This document shows, piece by piece, positions 1 to 9,672 of a stretch of DNA of 64,000 bases. The translations under genes were made by a program, and so were the position numbers. The DNA lies in assembly GCA_025765595.1 (NCBI GenBank), contig JAIVFH010000075.1:62001-126000 (forward strand). The letters are read 5' to 3'. A model generated the notes under the pieces. The model ran no database searches and was not told where the DNA came from. It saw only the letters and a program-made list of their open reading frames with translations. The stretch is from Obelidium mucronatum (taxonomy: Eukaryota > Chytridiomycota > Chytridiomycetes > Chytridiales > Chytriomycetaceae). Position 1 is the first letter of the stretch. The number at the start of each line of letters is the position of its first letter.

Positions 1-363
1 CACGGCAGCGCGGATCTTCTGCGGCACGCGCAGCGCAGCCCAGTCCGGGTGGGCGGCGGCCACGGCGGCCGGCAGCGCGCGCGTCGCGGCGGCAACAAAG
101 TGTTCCGCCAGCTCGGCGCCGCCGCGCGCCGCGACGCCGGCGGCCATCGGCGACAGGCCGCGCGCCGCCGCCGCCGCGCGCAGCGCCGCCGTCGTGAACC
201 CGTGCTGCGGCACGTGGTCCAGCGCCGCCGCAAGCAGCGCCGCGTCCGGCGTCGCGCGTCCGCCGGCTGCGTCCGCCGATGAAAAGACGATCCGCGAAAT
301 GTCGGGCGGCGTCGCGGATGCCGATGATGTCGTGAAACGGCGGAGGAGTGTTCTGCTGAACAT
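1..363 (-). CDS. COQ9: COQ9-like ubiquinone biosynthesis protein, C-terminus beyond window
   Basis: Reading leftward from the ATG at 363, all 121 codons to the window edge are open. The product begins with a basic, Ser/Thr/Arg-rich presequence (MFSRTLLRRFTTSSASA), as expected for mitochondrial import. It then shows the N-terminal COQ9 pattern: an ALDHVPQHGFTTAAL segment, a following Ala-rich helix, a GLSPMAAGV turn, and an AELAEHFV helix. Known COQ9 proteins are matrix lipid-binding proteins with a TetR-like fold that help COQ7 hydroxylate ubiquinone precursors. The exon is extremely GC-rich and uses GC-ending codons almost throughout, unlike the AT-rich DNA just upstream. The family call rests on pattern recognition of about one third of the protein; the conserved C-terminal domain is outside the window. 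Confidence 0.75.
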   Translation of the reverse strand, partial: MFSRTLLRRFTTSSASATPPDISRIVFSSADAAGGRATPDAALLAAALDHVPQHGFTTAALRAAAAARGLSPMAAGVAARGGAELAEHFVAAATRALPAAVAAAHPDWAALRVPQKIRAAV

Positions 364-460
364 TGGAAATTTAGATATTATAAATCCCATTTCCCATTAA
401 TATTAACTGTTTCTATTCAATGTCAATCAATCACAATCAATCAATCATTCATTCAATCAC

Positions 461-1812
461 TCAATCAAGGAGACCGAGATTCGCTGCTTCTATCCACCCT
501 TCTTCGTCCCGAAGTCTGGCTCGACACCATCCATGTCTCCCAGGTCGCGAAATCACATACACTTCATCTCCCTCGCCATACGAGAGCTCTCCTTCAGACA
601 TACTCTCATGCACGACCGTGGTAATATACACTCCCGGGATATTCGCCATCAGAATCGACCCATTCGCATAAACTGGCAAACTTGTGACCGAAAAAGCGTC
701 AGATGGATCGGGTCGATCATTCCACTTGTCCAACGATGCAAAGCTGGGTGTCATGCGCGTAAAAGGATGATTTCCTTGTGCACTATTGCCAAGTTTCTTG
801 TTCCTCTTGTGCGATAAACAGTAATACACCAATCCCAATGCGACCAATATTAATCCTCCACCGACACTTGATATTGCTGCAATCACGCCAGGACTCATAC
901 TCCCCACATTTTCATTTGTTTTCAATGTTGATGTTGTTGGTGCTGCCAATGTACTCAATTGTGTGGATCCTTGACCAGCACTTGTCGCAAAAGGAAAAAT
1001 CGTCTTTCCACTCACTGAATCGGTAGACGCTATTGCTGATGCTGCCGTTGTTGGAACAGCATTGTCAGTCGTCATCGGGAAAGGGGGGGATGGTGGCAGA
1101 GGTGGCGGCACAGGTATAACAGGGCCAGGACCAGGATTAGTTGGCGTCGACGGGTATCCATTCACCAAGAACCCGCCAGTCTCTGCATTGGCCTGTGATG
1201 TCCAAACCGGATTCGTGAGCGAAGATTGACCGGCATTGAACAGCGTCAAAACCCCATTCACTGCATCCAAGCAAAGAAGGCCGCTTGTCCCCCAAGTATT
1301 TCCAAGTTTGTTGCTTTCCTAGTGGACGGAAAATTTTCATTTAATCAAAAAACGTCAGTTGGGCTTTTAAGAAAGATATGTTGCTCCTTCTTTCCTTACC
1401 ACGCTTATCAAAGCACCATCATCAAGAGTGATCCCAACATTTCCATCTGCGCCATAGGATAATCTGCTGACAACTTCCTGGCCGCCACTCCTTTGGGTGT
1501 TTGAAGCCCATTTAACAAACTTATCTCCCGTACGATAGAGGACCAAGTTTGCATCATGCTGCAAATAATTGGAAGAATAGTATATAAGTTCAACGAGTGA
1601 TACGAAAGAAAAGAAATGCAGAGAGGGGGGCAGAGAGAAGGAAGGAGACTCCAAACCTGTAGAACCAAATGGTAGACACCAGTTGTCCTGCCAAACAGCT
1701 GGCAAGCAGGAATTGATTGTCCAGGGCTCATGCACACCCAGTCTCCGATCACTACACTGGCGGGGTAGTAAGTATCGCAATAGATCACTGGGATTGGTAT
1801 GGTTGTGGCCAT
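461..1812 (-). CDS. Single-pass membrane protein with bulb-type lectin domain and cytoplasmic SH3 domain
   Basis: Start at the ATG 1812-1810; the stop is at 461-463. At least three exons. The first two encode a bulb-lectin (B-lectin) domain: GVYHLVLQ joins HDANLVLYR across the intron at about 1560-1655, followed by WASNTQ and a second sugar-site-like repeat, LDAVNGVLTLF with VWTSQA, in the third exon. Then come a Pro-rich stretch, a Ser/Thr/Ala-rich stalk, a hydrophobic helix (VIAAISSVGGGLILVALGLV) followed by Lys/Arg, a cytoplasmic linker, and a C-terminal SH3 domain (ALYDF-type start replaced by TTVVHES, then GDEVYVI, GWCRARL, GWIEAANLG). No clear signal peptide precedes the lectin part, so a further 5' exon or signal-anchor topology is possible. 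It diverges from the transporter gene with only 41 bp between start codons. A sensor linking extracellular mannose-type glycans to intracellular proline-rich partners is inferred. Confidence 0.75.
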
Positions 1813-1853
1813 TCTCTTTATACTGTATTTTTTTATTAATATTTCGTTTCAAA
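1813..1853. promoter_or_regulatory. Short shared promoter of the lectin/SH3 and SLC35C2-like genes
   Basis: Only 41 bp separate two divergent start codons. The spacer is A/T-rich and contains a T-tract followed by ATTAATATTT. Both 5' UTRs must be very short, or transcription of each gene must start inside the other. Confidence 0.5.
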
Positions 1854-3231
1854 ATGCATAACATCAAATCCATCATTGTCACCAACAACAACTACAAGAC
1901 TCTCCTCACGATCTTCTATGTTCTAGCCTGGTACACTACGTCTCTAGGTCTCAGCATGTACAACAGATGGCTCTTCAGCGTCGATCACTTGAACTTTGCA
2001 TACCCTCTCTTTACGTCAACGATCCATATGGTCATGCAGTTTATCCTCTCGGCTATCTGTGTTACGTTCATATGGCCGTCAATGCGTCCATCTAGACTTC
2101 CTACAATCTACGACTATATGCTCAAAGTTGTTCCTTGTGGAGTTGCGACAGGCCTTGACATTGGTCTTTCAAACTCCTCACTAAAGGTAACACACACACA
2201 TACACACGCTCTCTCTCTCGTCCACTCATTTTCTTTCATCTTTATCTATACTAATTGAATCATAGGTTATTTCCTTATCGTTTTACACCATGGTCAAATC
2301 GGGAGCTCCAGTCTTTGTCCTCCTCTTTGCATTCCTCTTCCAGCTCGAAAAACCAACATGGAAACTCACATTCATCATTCTTCTCATTTGTTCCGGTGTT
2401 CTCCTCATGGTTGGCGGTGAAACGCGCTTCAACTTGCAAGGATACATTGAAGTCCAAAGCGCCACGATTCTTTCGGGATTCCGATGGAGCATCACTCAAA
2501 TCCTTCTCGCCAGTGCATCCTTGGGAATGACAAACCCATTAGCCACGTCCCTGTTTCTTAGTCCTGTTATGGCAGCGGCCCTCCTTGTCGCTTCCTTCAT
2601 TGCGGAAGACTTTTCTTTGTTGCTGCAAAGCCCATTGATGGTCTCTGATCCAGTTAAACTCATTGCTATGCTGTGCTTTGGTGGGTTTCTCGCCTTCCTG
2701 ATGGTCATGTCTGAATTTCAGCTGATTCGTGTCACTAGCGTTGTGACATTTAGTGTGGCCGGCGTTCTCAAGGAAGTCTTGACGATTGCAGTGTCGTTGA
2801 TGGTGTTCCGCGATGGAGAATTCACTGTTGCGAAAGCATGTGGTCTGGTTGTGTCTCTGTTTGGTGTTGGTCTTTATAATTACGTTCGGATTGTGGCTGC
2901 AAACTTGGAGCGTGAGAATTATAAAAGCAGCGGTGGTGGTGGTGGTGGTGGTGGTGTTGGTGGTGGTCAAGTCCAGAAAAGGAAGAGGCGAGGAAAATCA
3001 ACTAACCATGTCGCGGGTGGTGGTGATGAAGTAACTCTTGAGTCGGCGCAGGAAGAAGACGAAGACGCCTTACTGGACGATTCAACTGGCATTTGGGGGG
3101 ACGATGACAGCGATGAAGAAGCTGTAGCAGCGATAAATGGAATGGGCCTGCCTTTTAATCATGTGGTGGTTGAAAGGAGACCCACGCATGAAACACGTGT
3201 AGATTCTATTGAGATGTCAAACATGCGATGA
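1854..3231 (+). CDS. SLC35C2: SLC35C2-like nucleotide-sugar/triose-phosphate family transporter
   Basis: Two exons, 1854-2186 and 2266-3231, give 432 residues. The intron lies after SNSSLK and the protein continues VISLSFYTMVKSGAP, a hallmark junction of the SLC35C/E branch of the drug/metabolite transporter superfamily. About ten hydrophobic helices can be followed from YKTLLTIFYVLAWY to VVSLFGVGLYNYVRI; the paired repeats typical of the family are present (TFSVAGVLKEVLTI in the second half). Family members sit in Golgi or ER membranes and exchange nucleotide sugars or related substrates; SLC35C2 is linked to GDP-fucose supply. The cytoplasmic tail is unusual: a run of about ten glycines, a Lys/Arg patch, then a strongly acidic region. 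The substrate cannot be told from sequence. Confidence 0.85.
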
Positions 3232-3291
3232 TTATCCAGTATTTATCCAAAATGCAAATATTAATCCAATAAACTCGGGGCTTCTTTATTG

Positions 3292-3667
3292 CTACCCAAA
3301 TAACTTCAAACCATCAGCAGGGATCTGCACCTCTTCCCAGCTGCTTGCGTTTTCACCAGATTGATGTGGCTCATCATCACCCACCACTGCTGCACTCTTT
3401 GCGTTGTTGTTGGAGTTACCAAACAAGCTAAAGAATAATTCGCCAACCATGGCATCGTGCCAAGTGCCTCTTGGCTCAGGAGCCATGAAATTGGCCAACT
3501 TTTCGTGAACAGCATAGCGAATTTTGCGCCCTTTTGAAGCTTTTGTGTCAACAGTCTTTTTCTTTTTGGTTTGAGACTGGAGAGTTTTAAGTTCAGCCCA
3601 TTTCATGGAAAGAAGAGTGGGATCATCTGTGATGAAAGAAAACAGATGAACAACAAACTAAATGAAA

Positions 3668-3698
<31 letters not shown>

Positions 3699-5202
3699 CA
3701 ACAAACCGGTCTCAAGCAATCGCCCTTCAATCAACTCCTTCAACAATTGTTGATAAAAGTCCCCATCGTCAAAAACTTGTTCATCAAAGTTGGACAAGTG
3801 AGAATCGCTAGCCGATTTGTTTTTACGATTCAACTCCTTTTCATGCAGTTCCTCAACTTCTTCCAGCTCCGTCTTGACTCTTTTGGACTCCCCATCGGCG
3901 TCCTTCTTGGCAGTTGCAGCGGCATCAGTGGTGGTGGTGGCAGCAAGGTGACCCAAATGTCTCCCACTCCCATCTCTCCCGCCAGATCTGACAAGCCGCG
4001 TTCTCTTGACCAAACGTTCTTTATCACTCAAAATCGCACGGATTTGAACAAGTGCAGACTGATTGATCGCCTTGAACTTCTTGCCTTGATTCACATTTGC
4101 AACCGCAGATGCCATCACCTTGTTGGACCATTTATCAATCGTGGCGTCCCGGAAGGGGTCGAACGCGGAATCAAAAGCCGTGATTTGAGACCAAAGTGAA
4201 TCAGGCGAATCTCCACTGTCATCATCATCATCATTCGAGGTATTGTTGTTGTCTTCATCATCTTCGTCATCTTCAGTTTCGGATCGTTTGCGCTTTTTCA
4301 AGACATTTGTTGCAAAGTTGCGGGGTGTCAATACGACAGTGTCGTTTTGGGATGCCAAAGAGGCACGAAATGAAATCAGATCGTGAATCAGAGAAGTAAC
4401 GAGGGTTGTTGCGTCGGATATAGCGTTGGAAGTGTTTGTAAGTGATGTTTTTGAAACAATATTGGGGTTGCGGAAGTATTCGAATTCGGAAGGCAGAGGA
4501 AGTGTATTTGCAGAGGTCAGTGCGGGTTGCAGGTTGATTCTAACGTCCAAAAGAGACTCCCATATAGCCTATGAATTATTGTTAAGTCACAGACTGTCAG
4601 AGTAGGTCTAAATCGTTCCAACAAACCATTTGAGCCTTGACGTTGCGACCCTTCTCGACATCACCATTAGAGGAAGATGCAAGGTTTTTGAGCAAATCTT
4701 TCTCTCTTGCAGCCAACAGCTTGAGATCTGCTGCTACTTTTTCTTGGTCTGCCTCTTCATCGTCTTCTTCCTCTTCACTTGACGAGTCATCATCATCATC
4801 ATCACCATTGCTGTTTTCATCTTCATCTTCCTCTTCGTCATCATCACCATCATCCTCCTCATCTTCTTCCTCTTCATCATTATCATCGTCTTCTTCATCT
4901 TCACTCATTTGAGCAACAACTTCCCGTCGGCTAACTTTGCTACCCTTGTATTTTGCTTCCATCTCGTCATTAAACGACACACCCAGCTGCGATCGGATCT
5001 TTCCGCGCCCAACGCTTACGTAGTGGTCTCGCTTAGCATCTTCGTTCTCATACCCAAAGTCGTTGTCAGAATCTGATTCAGCACTCTGCTTGAGGCCGTC
5101 GCCGCCTTCGTTTTCGGGATCAAAAGAGTCTGGTTTCGGATTCGAAAGCTCCGCTAGAAGCTCGCCAAGGCCCTTCTTTGTTCGTGGTGCGCGAAATGAC
5201 AT
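3292..5202 (-). CDS. BFR2: Bfr2/AATF (Traube) ribosome biogenesis protein
   Basis: Start at ATG 5202-5200, stop at 3292. Three exons; the introns fall at about 4557-4627 (NVKAQM joined to AIWESLLDVRINLQ) and 3620-3715. The N-terminus (APRTKKGLGELLAELSNP) is followed by a long Asp/Glu run. The AATF/Che-1 domain (IWESLLDVRINLQPAL, then TLPLPSEFEYF) and the C-terminal TRAUB domain (KGRKIRYAVHEKLANFMAP, then a WHDAMVGELFFSLFG segment) appear in order. In yeast and animals this nucleolar protein works in the small-subunit processome on early 18S rRNA maturation. Tandem with CTR9, 58 bp downstream of the CTR9 stop. The acidic tract is encoded by GAA/GAT-type repeats, so its length may vary between isolates. 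Confidence 0.92.
3671..3698 (+). repeat. A28 homopolymer in a BFR2 intron
   Basis: Twenty-eight consecutive A on the plus strand. On the sense (minus) strand this is a T-tract inside the last BFR2 intron, upstream of its acceptor, where it could serve as polypyrimidine tract. Confidence 0.95.
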
Positions 5203-5260
5203 TGGCGAAAAAATAAAAAGCAACAAAAAAAAAAGAAAGAAAACAGCAAGACCTCAAAAT

Positions 5261-5716
5261 TTACTGTTCGTCATCATCAGAGTCAACAACTGCACGAGAC
5301 AAGTTGGACTGGCGACCAACTCTCGCAATTTCAGCTGGAATTCTGTCTTCATCATCATCGTCATCCATAATCATTCTCTTGCTCACAAGCTTTCGACTCT
5401 TTCCTTCCTTCTCCCCCTTTTCCTCATCCCCACCATCCTCACGCGACTTCTTTTCCTTTCTCTTTCGCTTCTTTTTCTTCTCCTTTTCCCGTCCACCGCC
5501 GTCCTCACCATCCCCTTCTGGCTCAGACTCGTCGCTCGCAACTTCTTGCTTCTTCCGCTTGGTTGGCTTTCGTGCTTCTTCTTCCTCCTCCAACTCGGCG
5601 CGTTCGCGAGCTCTCTTGTTTTCTTCTTGCATCTTGTTCATGATTTCACGACGCTTCATTTCAACGGCTTCTTGCTCGCGTTGCTTCTGTTCACGAATTG
5701 CTCTCTAAAATAAAAT

Positions 5717-5756
<40 letters not shown>

Positions 5757-8700
5757 GTCAATAACGGCTTAAAACGACAAAAAACCAAGAGCTTGTTTTT
5801 TTAACCTCCTTCTCGGCTTGAGCCTGTTCAATCTTGATTTGCTCTTCCTTGATTGCCTGCAACCGAAGCTTCTTTTGTTCCTCCAACACACTCGTTTCAT
5901 GGATCTTTTTCTCAGCCACACGAAGTAAATCTTTGCAATAGTCTTTTCGATCAATCGCTTGTTTCACGTCATATCCAAGAGTTGGGTTCGCTGACTTTTC
6001 CCCCAACACTTTGAAGATTCTAGTTGAAAAAGGTGGGTTTTTTTTTTTGAATGAATAATGTGTGCAACCAATTGTTCGTTTCAAGATGTTATAGTCTACC
6101 TTTCAGAGGCTTCTAAACCAGCGACAGCTTTTCTAAGACCATCAACAGTTCTTTTATCGGTTCCTTGGTCGTTCATCACTTGGGCATATTGCTGCTTCAC
6201 CAAAGCTAACAAGAAAAACCACAGTTCAAAACAAAAAGGAAAAAAAAAAAAAAGGGGAGAGAGAGAAGGTGAAGACAAAAGCATATCTAACCCGTATCAT
6301 AATACAATGACCACTTTGTTGGATCCACTCGAATCGCCCGTTGAAGATTGTTCAATGATTTTAGCATCGCTTCAGGGTCCTTTTCGGACTTTGCAATAAT
6401 GTAATATGCCCGAGCAAGACATTGCAAAACATATACATTTTGCTCCATGTTTTTTTTCAAGACTCTCTCGTACTGAGAATAATAAAAGATGGGTTATTTA
6501 ACTTCAAGAAATATCAATGAGTGAGCATTTGAAATTTACATGGGTAATGGCCAACTTGACTTGTCCAAGCTCAACCAAAACATGCGCTAGATTCACTGAA
6601 ACGGATGGCATATTGGCAGCTCCTTCAAGGACTTGGGTAAACACGTCTTTGGCATGGTCATATTTCCCCAACTCTGCCAAACAGATGCCAACCCCTGTAG
6701 CAGCAAAAACATTCTTGTTGTCAACACGAACAGCCTTGTCAAAGAATTCAAGCGCTTTCTTGACGTGTAATTCTTTCTGTTTTTTGAAAATGTCAAACAC
6801 AGAGAGAGAGAGAGAGAGGAGAGCAAGAGAAACAGAGATGGCGTGTGTGAGAGAGATGACGAACCTGCTTTGGGTCAAACCTTGCAATAACCAAATAAAT
6901 GTTTCCAACGCTACAAAGCGCAAAACAATCATTCTTATCCCCATTTTGAAGCACCTCCTCAAAACTTTTCCTCGCATCTCTTAAATTAGTCTTATTGGAT
7001 GAGTCTTCAAAGTACGAGGAACCCAACATCAACAAAGAAGTTCTCCGATCCACAAACAACCCCTTCTTGATTTGCGATCGAGATTCTTTGAAATTCTTTG
7101 GAGTGACTATGGATGCAAGACGGAGGTAACAATCAAAGTAGGATGGATGTGATTCAAGAATAGAGTTGTATTCAGATGAGGCTGCAGATATATTTCCGAG
7201 TTGCTCGTGGAGACGTGCCAGATTGTATTGAATGGTGATGCGTAATTCGTATTTATCAGTATTTTCGGGAGCGCTTTCGGCCGCTGCAAGGGCTCGTTCG
7301 TAATACGACTTTGCCAATTCAAAGTCCTCTATTATTTGTGTTGTTAAATTCAGTTGTTAAGAAAAGAGACGTTGATTTGAGGAGAGATGCAGACTTTGTG
7401 TTTGTGCGTCCTTGTGATAAAGAGCCCCAATGTTATTTAGGACTTCCACTGCAGCAGGAGTAGTCCCTCCAGCTTCCAATTTTGATAATGCATTTAAATA
7501 CCCTAAGTAATCCAAAACCTTGAGATTTAAGAAAGCGAAACAGAAGAAGAAAATCGAGCACCTTTTAAGGCAAGGTTTGGATTCGAGCTCTCATAAATTT
7601 TAGCCAATTCAACCTGCATAACAGGATCAGGAAATAATCCTGCATGATCCGCTTTTGATGTCTCTTCCCCATTGAATTTTTTAATCAAGGCCTGGAGTTT
7701 CCCAAAATACAGCAAACTTTTTTCGTGTAACTTTGGATGCTCTGAACACAAAGATGCCACTTTCTAACAATTAACAAGTTTGAGCAACGTTGCATATTAG
7801 CAGCAGTAGTCACTACCTTGAGTGCTTCCAAGTTCTCTTCATCTTTGGCCAGAACTTTTTCAAAGCAGTCTAACGCCTTTTGAAATTCACCTGTGTGTAA
7901 AAGAATATTAAATTGAAGCACACAATTGAAATAAGGGACATCCTTGCCTTGGTGGATATACATTTGACCAAGGCCATATTGATAAGAAATTGAAGTTGAA
8001 TTCAGTGAAGCGGCCTTGGAATACATTTCAAAAGCACTTGGGTAGTTTCCCTGACAACAAGAAAACGGTTACAAAGTGTCATTAAGAAGTAACCTGTACC
8101 ATACCTGCGAATGAAACGACTTGGCCATGACACCATAAGCTTCCGCTTTTACCACATTAGAATCTGTGTTAACGAGCGCAGCCTTGGAAACAACTTCGAC
8201 CTAGGGATCCAGAATCAGCACCTTCCTCTTGGACTTCAAAAAAACAAGGGGATTTCAAGAGGACCTTATCATATTCACCGCGGAAATATAGCCCCTCTGC
8301 AATTAAATTAAGGACAGCCCCGTTCTTTCGGCCCCCCTTGTCACCCAAAAACGCCTTTTTAACTTTTTCCACGGCCGCCTCCAGAACATCCACATTTCCT
8401 TCTTCTCGCGCTTGATTCCATTCCATTCTAGCCAATAGCATCAATGCATCGGGACTATCTGGGTTAAGCTCAGCTGCTCGCTGAAACGCAGCATGGGCTT
8501 CCGTTGTCATCAACAGGCGATGATAACAAATTCCAATCGCTATACGTGGATCGGGAGTATAAAACGTTGGATATAATGTCAGAATCTTTTGGTAAGTTTT
8601 CAAGGCGCTCTTGAAATCTTGAGAACGGAACTGAGCAGCACCCTTTTTTTTTGATGATGTGTTTCGCTTCAATACAAAGAAGGAGGGAAAAAAGTGGCAC

Positions 8701-9617
8701 AAGAAAATCACTCCGTACAAGTCCCATTAAGGCTGCTAAATTGTTGTTGTCTGCATTTGCTGCAAATGTAAATGCCTTGATGGAGTCTGCCCACTTTGCG
8801 CTGGCGAGTGCCAAGCTCCCGCGTACTATTGCTGTCCAAATATTCTTGCCGTCAATATGGTCGGCTTTGTTTAGTAATTCAGTTGCTTTTGAGATCAGCG
8901 AGGATCGTGAGACAGGTGGTGTCGTTCCGTTTGAATGAGAGTCGGTTTTCGAGATGGATGCAGCCGATTCAATGAAGTGTAGCTGTTGTAAAATTTGAGT
9001 GAATTCTTGTACATCTTGTAACCATGACTTACCGCGAGAGCATGTAGAATCTTGACATAGGAAGCATCTTTGAGCATTTCATTCGCACCTGACGTTATTT
9101 GATACATGTGTCAGAAGAGAGATAATGATAGTCAAGGCATGCATCCTTGCATCCCAAATTGGCTCAAATGCCATCAACTCAGAGCAGCATTACTCAATTG
9201 AAAATTGAATAATCAACCTTCAACCGGACATCAGGTGCTAGTCCAGTATCGTACACACCTCGTTCCGCGCCCATTTCAAGTGCCTTTTCGACATAGTCCG
9301 TAATACCCAAGCGATGGAACTCCCGCTGTTGACCAACAAAAAAAAAAATGGATCAGCCATGACAGTCTTGTGTTTGAAGCCACAATACTCAACAGCAAAG
9401 TCCGAGTATAGATTCATTGGGGCCCGTTCATCGGTAAGAATATTCAGAATGTAGTCGTTCTCTTCTTTGGCGTTGGTGGCCATTTCGTCCGTGTCTGTCG
9501 TTGTTGCAGCAAAGACTGGTCAGCGACTTCCAGCGCCAGCAGCAGTGCCTGCACACGCTCACCGATAATCAGGACTTCATCGCGCTCGCGCAGGGGAATC
9601 TCGATCGAGCGGCCCAT
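5261..9617 (-). CDS. CTR9: Ctr9, TPR scaffold of the Paf1 transcription elongation complex
   Basis: The first exon starts at ATG 9617-9615 (MGRSIEIPLRERDEVLII) and splices to DTDEMATNAKEEND, ILNILTDERAPMNLYSDFAVEY, the characteristic Ctr9 N-terminus. About ten or more exons follow with successive TPR helices, for example ATYLQ-type AKSYYERALAAAES, FYTPDPRIAIGICYHRL and HYSNLAHVLVELGQVKLAI-like units. After the TPR array comes a charged coiled-coil region (EKKIHETSVLEEQKKLRLQ) and a Lys/Glu/Asp-rich tail ending DSDDDEQ. Ctr9 holds the Paf1 complex together during RNA polymerase II elongation and supports H2B ubiquitination and H3K4 methylation. It diverges from the NBAS-like gene with 55 bp between starts. 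Its introns carry a G38 run, CT repeats and A-rich tracts. I did not resolve every exon junction. Confidence 0.93.
5717..5754 (+). repeat. G38 homopolymer in a CTR9 intron
   Basis: Thirty-eight consecutive G on the plus strand, thus C38 on the CTR9 sense strand, ending about 10 nt before the ATTTTATTTTAG acceptor. It lies where a polypyrimidine tract is expected. Confidence 0.95.
6800..6818 (+). repeat. (GA)n tract in a CTR9 intron
   Basis: About nine GA units on the plus strand, CT on the sense strand of CTR9, inside the intron between two TPR-coding exons. Further GAGA clusters follow up to about 6860. Confidence 0.85.
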
Positions 9618-9672
9618 CTTTTCCGTGTTATTTTATTTTAATTATTTTAATATTATATTATTTTGTGTCCCA
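9618..9672. promoter_or_regulatory. Short shared promoter of CTR9 and the NBAS-like gene
   Basis: A 55-bp A/T-rich spacer separates two divergent start codons that are each embedded in GC-rich exon. It contains TTATTTTATTTT, a string also present in the spacer at 54358-54401. Confidence 0.5.

Noticed and set aside
4637..4912. Ser-rich plus-strand frame
   Set aside because: Mirror of the Asp/Glu run of BFR2 on the minus strand.
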